Source: Enterobacter cancerogenus (GTDB taxonomy: Bacteria > Pseudomonadota > Gammaproteobacteria > Enterobacterales > Enterobacteriaceae). From it: 64,000 nucleotides of DNA. Position numbers and translations under genes: made by a program. The first letter of the stretch is position 1. The number at the start of each line of letters is the position of its first letter. Below, piece after piece: positions 18,577 through 29,499 of this stretch. The stretch spans positions 62,001 through 126,000 of the forward strand of contig NZ_CP077290.1 in assembly GCF_019047785.1 (NCBI RefSeq). The letters run 5' to 3'. Under the pieces are notes generated by a model that was given only the letters and a program-made list of their open reading frames with translations, was not told where the DNA came from and ran no database searches.

Positions 18577-19386
18577 TCAGGCTTTGCGGGTTGCCGCTTT
18601 CATTTCGCTAACAAATGTTTTCAGCTCAGCCAGCATCTGGTCGGGCTTATCAAGATTTTTCTCGATGATTTTAACAATCGCAGAGCCGGAAATCGCGCCC
18701 GCAGCTTTTGCATCTATTGCCGCTGCAACCTGATCCGGTGAAGAGATACCAAAGCCCTGCAGCGGCGGAGCCGCGTGATACTCGGCCAGTTTCTCCACCA
18801 GATGATGCAGAGGCAGCGCCGCTTTGTTTTCAGCGCCGGTCACACCCGCACGGGAGAGCAGGTAGGTATACCCCCGTCCGTAAGAAGCAATCTGACGCAG
18901 CAGTTCGTCATCTGCGTTTGGCGGACAGATGAAAATCGGTGCAACGTTGTGGCGCATCGCCGCCTGGCGGAACGGTGCAGACTCTTCAACCGGCACATCG
19001 GCCACCAGCACAGAGTCAACGCCGACGCGGGCGCACTCGGCATAAAACTCATCAATGCCGCGGTTAAAGACCAGGTTGGCGTACATCAGCAGGCCAATCG
19101 GGATGGTCGGGTGTTTCTGACGGATTGCCGCCAGCATCTCGAAACATTGAGTTGGGGTGACGCCGGAGGCAAAAGCGCGCAGGGTGGCGTCCTGAATGGT
19201 TGGGCCATCCGCCAGTGGGTCAGAGAAAGGGATGCCCAACTCCAGCGCATCCGCACCGCCTTCAATCAGGGCATCGATAATTTTAAGCGACTGCTCAGGA
19301 CCCGGGTCGCCCAGAGTGACGAAGGGGACGAACGCGCCTTCCTGGCGGGCCTTCAGCTGTGCAAATACGTTATCATAGCGTTCCAT
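18577..19386 (-). CDS. trpA: Tryptophan synthase alpha subunit
   Basis: 269 aa. It cleaves indole-3-glycerol phosphate to indole and glyceraldehyde 3-phosphate, and passes indole to TrpB through the alpha2beta2 tunnel. The catalytic acids are in [15 protein letters not shown] (Glu49 and Asp60 equivalents). The ATG overlaps the trpB stop by one base (TGATG), as expected for translational coupling. It is the last gene of the operon. Confidence 0.98.
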   Translation of the reverse strand: MERYDNVFAQLKARQEGAFVPFVTLGDPGPEQSLKIIDALIEGGADALELGIPFSDPLADGPTIQDATLRAFASGVTPTQCFEMLAAIRQKHPTIPIGLLMYANLVFNRGIDEFYAECARVGVDSVLVADVPVEESAPFRQAAMRHNVAPIFICPPNADDELLRQIASYGRGYTYLLSRAGVTGAENKAALPLHHLVEKLAEYHAAPPLQGFGISSPDQVAAAIDAKAAGAISGSAIVKIIEKNLDKPDQMLAELKTFVSEMKAATRKA

Positions 19387-20579
19387 CAGATTTCCCCTCG
19401 TGCTTTCAGAATATCGTGAACGGTGAAGATATCTTTGTCACCGCGACCGGAAAGGTTGACCACCAGCAGCTGCTCTTTCTCCGGGTTCTCTTTGATCATT
19501 TTCAGGGCGTGCGCCAGGGCGTGGGAAGATTCCAGCGCCGGGATGATCCCTTCGTTACGACACAGGGTCTTGAACGCCTCCAGTGCTTCGTCATCGGTAA
19601 TCGAGACGTACTCAGCGCGCCCGATGCTGTTCAGGTGAGCGTGCTGAGGCCCCACAGACGGGAAGTCCAGTCCGGCGGAGATGGAGTAAGACTCTTCAAT
19701 CTGGCCTTCATCGGTCTGCATCATAGGAGACTTCATACCGAAGTAGATCCCAACCCGACCATGCTTCAGCGGCGCGCCGTGTTCACCCGATTCGATTCCG
19801 TGACCGGCAGGCTCTACACCAATCAGACCAACGCGAGGTTCATCGATGAAATCAGCGAACATCCCGATGGCGTTTGAGCCGCCGCCCACGCAGGCGATAA
19901 CCGCATCCGGCAGACGTCCCTCTTTTTCGAGGATCTGCGCTTTCGTTTCTTCCCCGATCATGCGCTGGAATTCGCGCACGATGGTCGGGAACGGATGCGG
20001 ACCTGCGGCGGTGCCAAGCATATAGTGCGCGGTGTCGTAGCTGCCAGACCAGTCGCGCAGCGCTTCGTTACAGGCATCTTTCAGCGTGGCGGATCCGCTG
20101 TGAACCGGGATCACTTCAGCCCCCATCAGGCGCATACGGAAGACGTTTGGCGACTGACGCTCGACATCTTTTGCGCCCATGTAAATACGGCATTTCAGGC
20201 CGAGCAGGGCGCTGGCGAGGGCGGATGCCACACCGTGCTGGCCTGCGCCGGTCTCGGCGATGATTTCGGTTTTGCCCATGCGTTTTGCGAGCAGCGCCTG
20301 ACCAAGGACCTGGTTGGTTTTATGCGCACCGCCGTGGAGCAAATCTTCACGCTTGAGGTACAGCGTGGTTTTGCTGCCTTCGGTCAGGTTGCGGCATTTT
20401 GTCAGGGCCGTAGGACGCCCCGCGTAGTTTTTCAGCAGATCGGTAAACTCGGCCTGGAACGCCGGGTCTTTTTGCGCGCTGACAAAGGCTTCTTCCAGCT
20501 GGCGCAGAGCGGGCATCAGGATCTGTGGCACGTACATACCACCGAACTCACCAAAATACGGGTTTAGTAATGTCGTCAT
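19386..20579 (-). CDS. trpB: Tryptophan synthase beta subunit
   Basis: 397 aa, the enterobacterial length. This PLP enzyme joins indole to L-serine to form tryptophan. The cofactor lysine is in HGGAHKTNQ (Lys87 equivalent), and the glycine-rich phosphate loop is GGGSNAIG. It starts 10 bp after trpC and is coupled to trpA at its end. Confidence 0.98.
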   Translation of the reverse strand: MTTLLNPYFGEFGGMYVPQILMPALRQLEEAFVSAQKDPAFQAEFTDLLKNYAGRPTALTKCRNLTEGSKTTLYLKREDLLHGGAHKTNQVLGQALLAKRMGKTEIIAETGAGQHGVASALASALLGLKCRIYMGAKDVERQSPNVFRMRLMGAEVIPVHSGSATLKDACNEALRDWSGSYDTAHYMLGTAAGPHPFPTIVREFQRMIGEETKAQILEKEGRLPDAVIACVGGGSNAIGMFADFIDEPRVGLIGVEPAGHGIESGEHGAPLKHGRVGIYFGMKSPMMQTDEGQIEESYSISAGLDFPSVGPQHAHLNSIGRAEYVSITDDEALEAFKTLCRNEGIIPALESSHALAHALKMIKENPEKEQLLVVNLSGRGDKDIFTVHDILKARGEI

Positions 20580-20589
20580 TATTTATTCC

Positions 20590-21948
20590 TTAATATGCAC
20601 GCAGAGTTTTAAATACCGAGGCCAGCTTGCTGGCATCTTTTATGCCCGGCTGGGACTCTACGCCTGAATTGAAATCGAGACCGGCGCAGCCGGCTTTGGC
20701 CGCTTCTACACAGTTATCCGGGCTGAGACCGCCTGCGAGCAGGACATTGTCCAGCGCTTCGTCTTTCAGCAAGGACCAGTCAAAGCGCTGGCCCGAGCCG
20801 CCCTGGCCGTTGTCGAGCACGTATTTATCAACATGATTCAGATTACGCGGCGGTAACGTGTCGCCCACGCTTTGCGCTTTCCAGATTTGCACCCGAGGCG
20901 CCAGCGCGGCGCGCAGCGCATCGATATACGCCTGATCTTCGTTGCCGTGCAGCTGTACCGCACGCAGGGATAACGCCTCGGCTTTTGCTGCTACGTCGGC
21001 AATATCGGCATTGCGGAACACGCCCACATAGCTGAGTGGGGCCGCCGCAATAACGTTACGGGCCTGGTCTTCACTCACCGCCCGGGGCGATGAGTCCACG
21101 AAAATCAGCCCGCCATAAATAGCGCCCGCTTCATACGCGGCCTTGGCATCCTGCTCGCGCGTTAATCCACACACTTTGTTTTCACCCAGCAACACGCGGC
21201 GGACCGCCGCGTTGAGATCGTCATGTTCCATCATCGCGGAGCCGATCAGGAAACCGTTGGCAAAGTGGCTCAGTTCACGCACCTGGGCGTAGCTGTTGAT
21301 GCCGGATTCGCTGATGACCGTCACGCCCGCCCCCAGGCGTGGTGCAAGCTGGCGCGTACGGTTAAGGTCGATTGACAGGTCGCGCAGGTCGCGGTTGTTA
21401 ATGCCAACCACTTTTGCCTCAAGGGCGATGGCGCGCTCCAGCTCCTCTTCGTTGCTCACTTCGGTCAGCACACCCATGTTCAGGCTGTGGGCCACCGCAG
21501 AGAGCTGGCGGTACTGCTCGTCATCGAGCACCGAGAGCATCAGCAGGCAGGCGTCGGCCTGGTAGAAACGCGCGAGCCAGATCTGATACGGGTCGATAAT
21601 AAAGTCTTTGCAGAGGATCGGCTGCGGCGCAATGCCGCTGACGATGGGCAGGAAATCAAAGCTGCCCTGAAAATATTTCTCATCCGTCAGCACCGAGATG
21701 GCGGACGCATGGTGTTTGTAAATTCCGGCAATGCGCGCCGGGTCGAAATCGTCACGGATCACGCCTTTGGACGGAGACGCCTTTTTGCACTCCAGAATAA
21801 ACGCGGTGCGCGCGCCCTGCAGGGCATCATAAAAGCGGCGCGTGCTGGGCACGACGTCATTCTGAAAGCTGGCAAGCGGCTGCTGCGCCTTGCGTGCTTC
21901 AACCCAGATGGCCTTATCGGCGACGATTTTCGCTAAAACGGTCTGCAT
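20590..21948 (-). CDS. trpC: Bifunctional indole-3-glycerol phosphate synthase / phosphoribosylanthranilate isomerase
   Basis: 452 aa fusion, as in E. coli. The N-terminal half (about 1-255) is IGPS, with the FILECKKASPSKG motif holding the catalytic Lys. The C-terminal half (about 256-452) is PRAI (TrpF), beginning NKVCGLTREQDAKAAYEAGA, with its Cys general base in the first motif. The two (beta/alpha)8 barrels catalyse successive steps in reverse order of the polypeptide. The gap from trpD is only 3 bp. Confidence 0.98.
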   Translation of the reverse strand: MQTVLAKIVADKAIWVEARKAQQPLASFQNDVVPSTRRFYDALQGARTAFILECKKASPSKGVIRDDFDPARIAGIYKHHASAISVLTDEKYFQGSFDFLPIVSGIAPQPILCKDFIIDPYQIWLARFYQADACLLMLSVLDDEQYRQLSAVAHSLNMGVLTEVSNEEELERAIALEAKVVGINNRDLRDLSIDLNRTRQLAPRLGAGVTVISESGINSYAQVRELSHFANGFLIGSAMMEHDDLNAAVRRVLLGENKVCGLTREQDAKAAYEAGAIYGGLIFVDSSPRAVSEDQARNVIAAAPLSYVGVFRNADIADVAAKAEALSLRAVQLHGNEDQAYIDALRAALAPRVQIWKAQSVGDTLPPRNLNHVDKYVLDNGQGGSGQRFDWSLLKDEALDNVLLAGGLSPDNCVEAAKAGCAGLDFNSGVESQPGIKDASKLASVFKTLRAY

Positions 21949-21951
21949 TCT

Positions 21952-23547
21952 TTACCCTCTTGCCGCAAGTGCGGTAACGCGATCGTAAGCTGCACCGGAG
22001 CGCAGTACGTCCAGAACTTTTTGCGCGTTGGCCTTCAGATCTTCCTCACCGTGCAAACGCATCAGCATGGCGACGTTGGCAGCAACGGCGGCCTCATGAG
22101 CGACTTCACCTTTACCTTGTAATAAGCGCGTGAGAATGTCACGGTTTTCTTCCGGCGTGCCGCCTGCAAGCGCCTCCTGATGGTACGGCGTTAAACCGAA
22201 GTCAGCCGCGTCGAGCTGATAGCTCAGAATTTCACCGTTGCGCAGTTCAGCGACCAGCGTAGGGGCGTGTAACGAAACCTCATCCATACCACCGCTATGA
22301 ACGACAGCGGCACGCTGATAACCCAGCACGCGCAGCGTCTCGGCAATCGGCAATACCAGCTCAGGGCTGTAGACGCCAATCAGCGCCAGCGGTGGATGGG
22401 CCGGGTTGATCAACGGGCCTAAAACGTTAAACAGCGTGCGCGTTTTGAGCTGCTGACGAACCGGCATCGCGTGGCGGAAACCGGTGTGATATTTCGGCGC
22501 GAACAGGAAGCAAACGCCGAGATCGTCCAGCGCTTCTCGCGAGCGTTCGGCCTGCATGTCGAGGTTAATCCCAAATGCCGCCAGCAGGTCGGATGAACCG
22601 GATCGGCTGGACACGCTGCGGTTGCCATGTTTTGCCACTTTCAAACCACAGGCAGCCGCCACGAAGGCGCTGGCGGTGGATATATTAATGCTGTTGCTGC
22701 CGTCACCGCCGGTACCGACGATATCGGCAAACTGATAGTCGGGCCGCGGGAACGGGGCGGCGTTTTCCAGCAGGGCCGTTGCCGCACCGGCAATCTCCTG
22801 CGGGCTTTCGCCGCGCACCTTCATGCTGACCAGCGCGGCCGCCAGTTGCTCAGGTTTCAGCTCGCCACGCACCACCGCGGAGAAGAGCTGGTGGCTCTCC
22901 TGCTGGCTCAGGGTTTGCGCCTGGTACAGTTTCTCAAGGATCGGCTGCAGCGTGTTGGTCTGCTCCAGCTTCTGCAGCGCCCAGTTCAGCGTTTGCTCAA
23001 GCAGGCGCGCGCCGTTAGAGGTCAAAATCGATTCCGGGTGGAACTGCAGTCCGCATACGCGGTCCGCATCGTGACGCACGGCCATCACCATACCTTCAAA
23101 CGAGGCGTTGATGGTCAAACCGGCCGGGATATTGCTGCCGACCAGCGAGTGATAGCGCGCCACCGGCAGCGGATTTGGCAGACCGGCAAACATGGCCTGG
23201 CCGTCGTGTTCAATGCTGGATGCTTTACCGTGCAGAATTTCACCCGCCTGGCCGACGTAACCGCCGTACGCTTCCACAATCGCCTGATGACCCAGGCAGA
23301 TGCCGACGATCGGCAGCTTGCCGCGCATCCGGGTCAGCAGTTCAGGCATGCAGCCCGCTTCGCTCGGTGCGCCGGGCCCCGGAGAGAGCATCAGCACCGG
23401 GTTTTGCATGGTACCCAGACGGTCAATCAGCGTTTGCGCCGGAACATGGTTACGGTAGATAACGACGTTATGACCGTTTGCACGCAGCTGATCTGCCAGG
23501 TTGTAGGTAAAGGAGTCGATATTATCGAGCAGCAGAATGTCAGCCAT
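21952..23547 (-). CDS. trpD: Anthranilate synthase glutamine amidotransferase / anthranilate phosphoribosyltransferase
   Basis: 531 aa fusion. Residues about 1-195 are the TrpG amidotransferase: [15 protein letters not shown] has the nucleophilic Cys, and LQFHPES the His/Glu of the triad. Residues about 200-531 are the phosphoribosyltransferase with the PRPP motif [14 protein letters not shown]. The TrpG part supplies ammonia to TrpE. The ATG overlaps the trpE stop (TGATG), coupling the two anthranilate synthase subunits at equal ratio. Confidence 0.98.
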   Translation of the reverse strand: MADILLLDNIDSFTYNLADQLRANGHNVVIYRNHVPAQTLIDRLGTMQNPVLMLSPGPGAPSEAGCMPELLTRMRGKLPIVGICLGHQAIVEAYGGYVGQAGEILHGKASSIEHDGQAMFAGLPNPLPVARYHSLVGSNIPAGLTINASFEGMVMAVRHDADRVCGLQFHPESILTSNGARLLEQTLNWALQKLEQTNTLQPILEKLYQAQTLSQQESHQLFSAVVRGELKPEQLAAALVSMKVRGESPQEIAGAATALLENAAPFPRPDYQFADIVGTGGDGSNSINISTASAFVAAACGLKVAKHGNRSVSSRSGSSDLLAAFGINLDMQAERSREALDDLGVCFLFAPKYHTGFRHAMPVRQQLKTRTLFNVLGPLINPAHPPLALIGVYSPELVLPIAETLRVLGYQRAAVVHSGGMDEVSLHAPTLVAELRNGEILSYQLDAADFGLTPYHQEALAGGTPEENRDILTRLLQGKGEVAHEAAVAANVAMLMRLHGEEDLKANAQKVLDVLRSGAAYDRVTALAARG

Positions 23548-25109
23548 CAGAAAATCTCCTGTGCATGATGGGCGGTCGCAATGGCGCGCAGTACCGCGCG
23601 GGCCTTACTGCGCGTTTCGTCAGCCTCAGACTGCGGAACAGAATCAAGAACAATCCCTGCGCCCGCCTGAACGGTGGCGATCCCGTCCTCGACATACGCG
23701 GAGCGGATCACGATGCAGGTGTCCAGGTCACCGTGCGCGGTGAAATACCCCACCGCGCCGCCGTAGCTGCCGCGTCGACGGCCTTCGGCTTCGGCGATCA
23801 ACTGCATCGCACGGACTTTCGGCGCGCCGCTCAGGGTGCCCATGTTCATGCAGGCGCGATAGGCGTGCAGCACGTCGAGGTCGCTACGCAGTTCGCCAAC
23901 CACGCGGGAGACGAGGTGCATCACAAACGAGTAGCGGTCAACTTTGGTCAGGTCTGCCACGTAGCGGCTGCCGGGGGTGCAGATACGTGCCAGATCGTTG
24001 CGCGCCAGGTCTACGAGCATCAGGTGCTCGGACAGCTCTTTGTGATCGGTGCGCATCTCCAGCTCGATACGGCTGTCGAGATCGCGATCGAGCGTGCCAT
24101 CAGCACGGCGTCCACGCGGGCGCGTGCCGGCAATCGGGTAGATCTCAATCTGGCGGCTGGTGGCATCGTACTTCAGGGAGCTTTCCGGCGACGCGCCGAA
24201 CAGCGTGAAATCGTTGTCCTGCATAAAGAACATGTACGGACTTGGGTTGCTTTTTTTCAGCACGTCATAGGCCGCCAGCGGCGACGGGCAGGGCAGTGAG
24301 AAACGGCGAGACGGCACCACCTGGAAAATTTCCCCGGCGCGGATCGCTTTCTGCATCTGACGAACCACCGCACCGTATTGATCGTCGGTCTGGTTTACGT
24401 CACAGGCCATTTTTTCCACGCGCTGCACCGGCAGTGCAGGTGGCTCTTGTGTCATCTGCTGTTGCAACTGAGCGATGCGGTGCTCAAGGCGGTTTTTCTC
24501 CGCGGCAGAAGGCGTAAACAGGCTGGCCTGTATACGGGTGTATTTTTTCTGATGGTCGATCACCAGCAAGGTTTCGGCCAGATAGAAGCAGTAGTCCGGG
24601 CAACGGTTGCCTTGCTCGGTTTCCGGCAGCGTTTCGAAACCGGCGACCAGATCGTAGGCAAACAGTCCGCCGAAGAACATGGCTTCACGCTCGTCTTCCG
24701 GCACCGAAACCAGATTCTGCAGCAGGCGGAAAGCATCAAATACGGACAGGGAGCAAAGGCGAGCATCTTCGTCCAGCAGCTGGCTGACCGGCGGGAAGCG
24801 CAGAATGCGCATATCCGGATGGCGTTCGTTGTCGATGCCTGACGGCAGAGCCGCGTCCAGCAGGGGCAGCAGAGACGCGCCATTTTCTGATAAGGCCTTA
24901 ATAGTGACGACGTCACCTAATGCAGTAATGCGCAGCGCGCTGTCGACCAGCAGCAGGCTTTTCAGATCGTCTTTGCTGTCGATATCCGCCGATTCCAGCA
25001 GCAGGGTGGCCGGGCGCGCGCCGCACACCTGGTGAAACAGCGCGGTCGGATTATGGCGATAGGCCGCCTCGCAGGTCAGCAGTTCGAGGTTGGGTTTGGC
25101 TGTTTGCAT
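23547..25109 (-). CDS. trpE: Anthranilate synthase component I
   Basis: 520 aa. It converts chorismate and ammonia to anthranilate, the first committed step. The N-terminal [17 protein letters not shown] segment carries the tryptophan feedback-inhibition site (Ser40 region). The chorismate-binding core includes [20 protein letters not shown] and [15 protein letters not shown]. It is the first structural gene after the leader and attenuator. Confidence 0.98.
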   Translation of the reverse strand: MQTAKPNLELLTCEAAYRHNPTALFHQVCGARPATLLLESADIDSKDDLKSLLLVDSALRITALGDVVTIKALSENGASLLPLLDAALPSGIDNERHPDMRILRFPPVSQLLDEDARLCSLSVFDAFRLLQNLVSVPEDEREAMFFGGLFAYDLVAGFETLPETEQGNRCPDYCFYLAETLLVIDHQKKYTRIQASLFTPSAAEKNRLEHRIAQLQQQMTQEPPALPVQRVEKMACDVNQTDDQYGAVVRQMQKAIRAGEIFQVVPSRRFSLPCPSPLAAYDVLKKSNPSPYMFFMQDNDFTLFGASPESSLKYDATSRQIEIYPIAGTRPRGRRADGTLDRDLDSRIELEMRTDHKELSEHLMLVDLARNDLARICTPGSRYVADLTKVDRYSFVMHLVSRVVGELRSDLDVLHAYRACMNMGTLSGAPKVRAMQLIAEAEGRRRGSYGGAVGYFTAHGDLDTCIVIRSAYVEDGIATVQAGAGIVLDSVPQSEADETRSKARAVLRAIATAHHAQEIF

Positions 25110-25135
25110 GGTTGTGTTCTCATCATATTTTGTTC

Positions 25136-25161
25136 AAAAAAAAGCCCGCTTGGGAGCGGGC
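25136..25161 (-). terminator. trp attenuator (terminator hairpin)
   Basis: On the minus strand GCCCGCT-cccA-AGCGGGC forms a 7-bp GC-rich stem followed by eight T (A-run at 25136-25143). It sits between trpL and trpE, so it is the 3:4 hairpin that ends transcription when tryptophan is plentiful. Confidence 0.95.
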
Positions 25162-25206
25162 CGGGTATCTGTTTGCTTGTCGCAGACGCGTGACACCGCC
25201 CGATAA

Positions 25207-25251
25207 TCAGGAAGCGCGCCACCAACCGTGCAAAGCGAAATGTGCTGTCAT
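25207..25251 (-). CDS. trpL: trp operon leader peptide
   Basis: 14-residue peptide MTAHFALHGWWRAS with tandem Trp codons (TGG TGG), too short for usual gene finders. Ribosome stalling at these codons when charged tRNA-Trp is scarce favours the antiterminator and lets trpEDCBA be transcribed. AAGGTATCTGAAA precedes the start as ribosome-binding site. The E. coli peptide has the same length and the same WWR ending, but different N-terminal residues. Confidence 0.95.
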   Translation of the reverse strand: MTAHFALHGWWRAS

Positions 25252-25282
25252 TTTCAGATACCTTTCTCGTGTGAACTTGCGT

Positions 25283-25314
25283 ACTAGTTAACTAGTTCGA
25301 TGGCGTATTGTCAA
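25283..25314 (-). promoter_or_regulatory. trp promoter and TrpR operator
   Basis: The -35 TTGACA (complement of 25309-25314) and -10 TTAACT (complement of 25286-25291) are 17 bp apart. The palindrome ACTAGTTAACTAGT (25283-25296) overlaps the -10 box, exactly the TrpR operator core. Tryptophan-bound TrpR would therefore block RNA polymerase. Confidence 0.95.
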
Positions 25315-25390
25315 CCCTTGATTTCATAATTTCACGCAAGGCCGTTATCATAGGGTTTTAGAAGGTTTCCAACCTGTAACGGGAAGTGCT

Positions 25391-26272
25391 TTGAGCGATA
25401 CCACATACGCCATAATTTACGATTTACACAGTCATACTCAGGCCTCTGATGGCCTGCTGACGCCCGAGGCGTTGGTCCATCGCGCCGCAGAAATGCGGGT
25501 CGGCACCCTGGCGATAACCGATCACGATACCACCGATGCGATCCCGGCGGCGCGCGCCGAAATTGCCCGCAGCGGATTAGCGCTCAACCTGATTGCCGGC
25601 GTCGAAATTTCGACCCTCTGGGAAAACCATGAAATTCATATCGTTGGCCTGAACATTGATATAGACCATCCGGCAATGCGCGCGTTTTTGCAAGAACAAA
25701 AAGTCCGCCGCAACCAGCGTGCCGAGATGATTGGCGAGCGGCTGGAAAAGGCACATATTCCCGGGGCGCTGGAAGGCGCGCAAAAACTGGCGAAGGGCGG
25801 GGCGGTGACGCGAGGTCATTTTGCCCGTTTTCTGGTTGAGGCGGGCAAGGCCACGACGATGGCCGACGTCTTTAAAAAATATCTGGCGCGTGGGAAAACA
25901 GGATACGTTCCGCCACAGTGGTGTACAATAAAACAAGCTATTGATGTCATTCATCATTCTGGCGGTAAGGCGGTGCTGGCCCATCCCGGGCGGTATAATC
26001 TTTCTGCTAAATGGCTGAAAAGACTGCTGGCACACTTTGCCGAAAGCGGCGGTGAGGCGATGGAAGTTGCCCAGTGCCAGCAGGCGCCCAATGAGCGATC
26101 CCAGCTCGCGACCTATGCACAACAGTTTGGCCTTCTTGGCTCACAGGGCTCTGATTTTCATCAACCCTGCGCGTGGATTGAACTGGGGCGTAAGCTCTGG
26201 CTTCCTGCAGGCGTGGAGCCTGTCTGGACGCTCTGGGAACAGCCACAGCATATTGAAGAGAGGGAAGTATGA
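25391..26272 (+). CDS. rnm: RNase AM, 5'-3' exoribonuclease of the PHP family (YciV)
   Basis: 293 aa starting at TTG 25391, as in E. coli. PHP-domain metal ligands are visible in YDLHSHTQASDG, TDHDTTDA, GVEIST, LAHPGRYN and GSDFHQP. In E. coli the enzyme matures the 5' ends of rRNAs and degrades short oligonucleotides and 3',5'-bisphosphates. It is divergent from the trp operon and overlaps yciO by 4 bp (ATGA). Confidence 0.95.
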   Translation: MSDTTYAIIYDLHSHTQASDGLLTPEALVHRAAEMRVGTLAITDHDTTDAIPAARAEIARSGLALNLIAGVEISTLWENHEIHIVGLNIDIDHPAMRAFLQEQKVRRNQRAEMIGERLEKAHIPGALEGAQKLAKGGAVTRGHFARFLVEAGKATTMADVFKKYLARGKTGYVPPQWCTIKQAIDVIHHSGGKAVLAHPGRYNLSAKWLKRLLAHFAESGGEAMEVAQCQQAPNERSQLATYAQQFGLLGSQGSDFHQPCAWIELGRKLWLPAGVEPVWTLWEQPQHIEEREV

Positions 26273-26889
26273 GTCAGTTTTTCTATATTCATCCGGATAA
26301 CCCGCAGGCGCGTCTGATTAATCAGGCCGTGGAGATTGTTCGTAAGGGCGGCGTGATCGTCTACCCGACCGATTCGGGCTACGCGCTGGGCTGCAAAATT
26401 GAAGACAAAGGCGCAATGGAACGCATCTGCCGCATTCGCCAGCTCCCGGACGGGCATAACTTTACCCTGATGTGTCGGGATCTGTCTGAACTGTCGACCT
26501 ATGCCTACGTCGACAACGTGGCGTTTCGCCTAATCAAGAACAACACGCCCGGCAATTACACTTTCATCCTGAAAGGGACAAAAGAGGTGCCGCGCCGTCT
26601 GTTGCAGGAAAAACGCAAAACCATCGGGATGCGCGTACCCTCTAACCCGATTGCGCAGGCGCTGCTGGAAACCCTGGGCGAGCCAATGCTCTCAACGTCG
26701 CTGATGCTGCCCGGCAGCGAATTTACCGAGTCCGATCCGGAAGAGATCAAAGATCGCCTGGAGAAGGTGGTGGAGCTGATCATTCATGGCGGCTACCTCG
26801 GCCAGCAGCCGACAACGGTGATAGATCTTACCGAAGATGCGCCGGAAGTGATTCGTGAGGGCGTGGGTGACGTTAAACCTTTCTTGTGA
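26269..26889 (+). CDS. yciO: YciO, YrdC/Sua5-domain protein
   Basis: 206 aa, the E. coli length. It is a Sua5/YrdC/YciO-fold protein; the nucleotide/RNA-binding core includes VYPTDSGYALGCKI and MRVPSNPIAQALL. The related TsaC makes threonylcarbamoyl-AMP for tRNA t6A. YciO's own role is less settled, and it lacks TsaC-level activity as far as I know. It overlaps rnm by 4 bp, so it is translated from the same message. Confidence 0.95.
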   Translation: MSQFFYIHPDNPQARLINQAVEIVRKGGVIVYPTDSGYALGCKIEDKGAMERICRIRQLPDGHNFTLMCRDLSELSTYAYVDNVAFRLIKNNTPGNYTFILKGTKEVPRRLLQEKRKTIGMRVPSNPIAQALLETLGEPMLSTSLMLPGSEFTESDPEEIKDRLEKVVELIIHGGYLGQQPTTVIDLTEDAPEVIREGVGDVKPFL

Positions 26890-26985
26890 AGGTGTAAGCA
26901 GCTATACTACGCGGCCATCAAAATTGGGCGCAGCTCCGTTTTGACCTGATTCGACGCCTGTGAAGGCGACACCTGAGGAAGCTCA

Positions 26986-27861
26986 ATGAGCGAGAAGTTA
27001 CAGAAAGTGCTGGCGCGCGCCGGCCACGGCTCACGCCGTGAAATTGAAGCCATTATTGAAGCGGGCCGCGTGAGTGTGGACGGTAAAATCGCCACGCTGG
27101 GTGACCGCGTTGAAATCGTGCCGGGGTTAAAGATCCGTATTGACGGTCATCTTATCTCGGTTAAAGAGTCCGCTGAACAAATTTGTCGCGTGCTGGCTTA
27201 CTACAAGCCAGAGGGCGAGCTGTGTACTCGTAATGACCCGGAAGGGCGACCAACGGTCTTCGACCGTTTGCCTAAACTGCGTGGCGCTCGCTGGATTGCC
27301 GTAGGGCGTCTGGACGTGAACACCTGCGGTCTGCTGCTGTTCACCACCGATGGTGAGCTGGCAAACCGTCTGATGCACCCAAGTCGTGAAGTGGAACGTG
27401 AATACGCCGTGCGCGTTTTCGGCCAGGTAGATGAGAACAAACTGCGCGATCTGTCGCGTGGCGTACAGCTCGAAGACGGTCCTGCGGCGTTCAAAACCAT
27501 CAAGTTTACCGGTGGCGAAGGGATCAACCAGTGGTATAACGTTACCCTGACCGAAGGCCGTAACCGCGAGGTTCGTCGTTTGTGGGAAGCGGTGGGCGTG
27601 CAGGTTAGCCGTCTGATCCGCGTACGCTACGGCGATATCCTGCTGCCGAAAGGCCTGCCGCGCGGCGGGTATACCGAGCTGGACCTGGCGCAAACCAACT
27701 ACCTGCGTGAACTGGTTGAACTCACCCCGGAAACCTCCTCTAAAGTGGCCGTGGAGAAAGATCGCCGTCGCATGAAGGCGAACCAGATCCGTCGTGCGGT
27801 GAAGCGTCACAGCCAGGTGAGCAGCAATCGCCGCTCTGGCAGCCGTAACAACAACGGTTAA
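26986..27861 (+). CDS. rluB: 23S rRNA pseudouridine(2605) synthase
   Basis: 291 aa, as in E. coli. It has an N-terminal S4 RNA-binding domain ([20 protein letters not shown], about 2-60) and a RsuA-family catalytic domain with the nucleophile Asp in [19 protein letters not shown] basic tail ([16 protein letters not shown]) follows. It isomerises U2605 of 23S rRNA. It lies 97 bp downstream of yciO and ends before a strong hairpin. Confidence 0.96.
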   Translation: MSEKLQKVLARAGHGSRREIEAIIEAGRVSVDGKIATLGDRVEIVPGLKIRIDGHLISVKESAEQICRVLAYYKPEGELCTRNDPEGRPTVFDRLPKLRGARWIAVGRLDVNTCGLLLFTTDGELANRLMHPSREVEREYAVRVFGQVDENKLRDLSRGVQLEDGPAAFKTIKFTGGEGINQWYNVTLTEGRNREVRRLWEAVGVQVSRLIRVRYGDILLPKGLPRGGYTELDLAQTNYLRELVELTPETSSKVAVEKDRRRMKANQIRRAVKRHSQVSSNRRSGSRNNNG

Positions 27862-27868
27862 AACGAAA

Positions 27869-27891
27869 AGCCCGGTTAACGCAACCGGGCT
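27869..27891. terminator. Bidirectional terminator between rluB and btuR
   Basis: AGCCCGGTT and AACCGGGCT form a perfect 9-bp stem with a 5-base loop, flanked by AAAA on the left and TATTTC on the right. It serves both convergent genes. Confidence 0.85.
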
Positions 27892-27897
27892 TATTTC

Positions 27898-28488
27898 TTA
27901 GTAATCAATGCCAATTTGCGCTTTGATACCGGCATCAAAGGCATGTTTAACCGGCCGCAACTCGCTGACCGTATCCGCCAGGTCCAGAATATCCCGATGA
28001 CAGCCACGCCCCGTGACGATCACCGTCTGGTGCGCAGGACGATTCTTTAATGCGTCCAGTACGCTTTCCAGCGAAAGATAGTCATAAGCCACCATATAGG
28101 TTATCTCATCCAGTACCACCATGTTCAGTGTCGGGTCAGCCAGCATCCTTTTTGCATGCTCCCAGACGGCGAGGCAGGCAGCGGTGTCCGTTTCCCGGTT
28201 TTGGGTATCCCAGGTGAAGCCGGTTGCCATAACCTGAAACTCCACGCCGTGAGGCTCCAGTAAATTACGCTCGCCATTGGGCCATTCGCCTTTAATAAAC
28301 TGAATGACACCCACTTTATGCCCGTGCCCGACGGCACGGGTGACGGTGCCAAAGGCGGCGGTGGTTTTACCTTTGCCGTTGCCGGTAAACACAATAATGA
28401 TACCGCGCTCTTCCTGGGCCGCTGCCACCCGGGCGTCGACCTGGTCTTTAAGACGCTGCTGGCGCTGCTGATGACGTTCGTCACTCAT
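27898..28488 (-). CDS. btuR: Cob(I)yrinic acid a,c-diamide adenosyltransferase
   Basis: 196 aa, CobA/CobO/BtuR family. The P-loop is GNGKGKTTAAFG (about 36-47), and the C-terminal half is conserved (VLDEITYMVAYDYL, VTGRGCHRDIL). It uses ATP to adenosylate corrinoids, giving adenosylcobalamin from imported or salvaged precursors. It overlaps yciK by 4 bp, indicating one transcript. Confidence 0.96.
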   Translation of the reverse strand: MSDERHQQRQQRLKDQVDARVAAAQEERGIIIVFTGNGKGKTTAAFGTVTRAVGHGHKVGVIQFIKGEWPNGERNLLEPHGVEFQVMATGFTWDTQNRETDTAACLAVWEHAKRMLADPTLNMVVLDEITYMVAYDYLSLESVLDALKNRPAHQTVIVTGRGCHRDILDLADTVSELRPVKHAFDAGIKAQIGIDY

Positions 28489-29246
28489 TGTGAAATTCCC
28501 GGTTTACGGCCCGGCTGGGCATCAAAGGTCATGCCCGTTTTACGACGGCTGTCGTCGCCCATCAGCCAAAGGTACAGCGGCATGATATCCGCCGGGGTTT
28601 TGAGCTTGTGCGGATCTTCCGTCGGGAAGGCGCTGGCGCGCATTTTGGTACGCGTACCGCCAGGGTTAATACAGTTTACGCGCAGATGGCGGTTTTGATA
28701 CTCCTCAGCCAGCACCTGCATCATACCTTCGGTCGCGAATTTCGACGCCGCATAGGCACCCCAGTTTGCCCGCCCTTCACGGCCCACACTGGAGGAGGTA
28801 AAGACCAGCGAGCCAGAATCCGAATTCAGTAATAAAGGAAGCAGTGCCTGAGTCAGGAAGAAGGTGCCGTTGACGTTGACCTGCATCACCTGCTGCCAGA
28901 TGTCGGGGTCCTGCTCGTCCATCGGACGGACTTCACCCAGCAGCCCCGCGTTGTGCAATACGCCGTCCAGGCGCGGGTAATGGGCGGAAATACGCTGGGC
29001 AAGTTCCTTACACGTTGCCGGCGTACAGGTCAGCAGATCGAGGGTATACCAGGGCGTGGACGTGCCGCCAGCACGTTCAATTTCCTGCGCCACGGCTTTG
29101 AGTTTCTCCTCGTTACGGCCCACGAGGATGACGCTTGCGCCGTATTCTGAATAGGTGAGTGCAGCCTCGCGGCCGATCCCGTCGCTGGCACCGGTGACAA
29201 GAATAATTCGGTTCTGCAGCAGATTTTTTTGCGGTTGATAGTGCAC
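28485..29246 (-). CDS. yciK: YciK, short-chain dehydrogenase/reductase
   Basis: 253 aa from GTG 29246. It has the SDR cofactor motif TGASDGIGREAA (TGxxxGIG), NAG (HNAGLLG) and the catalytic YAASK preceded by SSSVGR. Length and ends match E. coli YciK. The physiological substrate is not established. It is the first gene of a two-gene unit with btuR. Confidence 0.95.
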   Translation of the reverse strand: MHYQPQKNLLQNRIILVTGASDGIGREAALTYSEYGASVILVGRNEEKLKAVAQEIERAGGTSTPWYTLDLLTCTPATCKELAQRISAHYPRLDGVLHNAGLLGEVRPMDEQDPDIWQQVMQVNVNGTFFLTQALLPLLLNSDSGSLVFTSSSVGREGRANWGAYAASKFATEGMMQVLAEEYQNRHLRVNCINPGGTRTKMRASAFPTEDPHKLKTPADIMPLYLWLMGDDSRRKTGMTFDAQPGRKPGISQ

Positions 29247-29499
29247 GGTGACTCCTCGGGCGCACAGAGCGTTAAACGCGCCTTCTTTATATGACTTTTC
29301 GGCTTTATGCCCGAAATAGCATGAGAATTCAATCAGTCTACAGGACAGAATGCTGAGAAATTAACAATTTGCAACTATTTAAAGAGAAACGCGGGAATTC
29401 CTGAAGGCGACTCGCAGAGGTCTTGTCACAGGCGAGACGCCCGCGCCGCGCTGATGTACACTGGCGTGGAAGAATCGTGGTCAAATCAAGGTGGAACGC

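Noticed and set aside
22627..23568. 313-codon plus-strand frame opposite trpD
   Set aside because: Antisense shadow in a GC-rich operon; no signature and no start signal.
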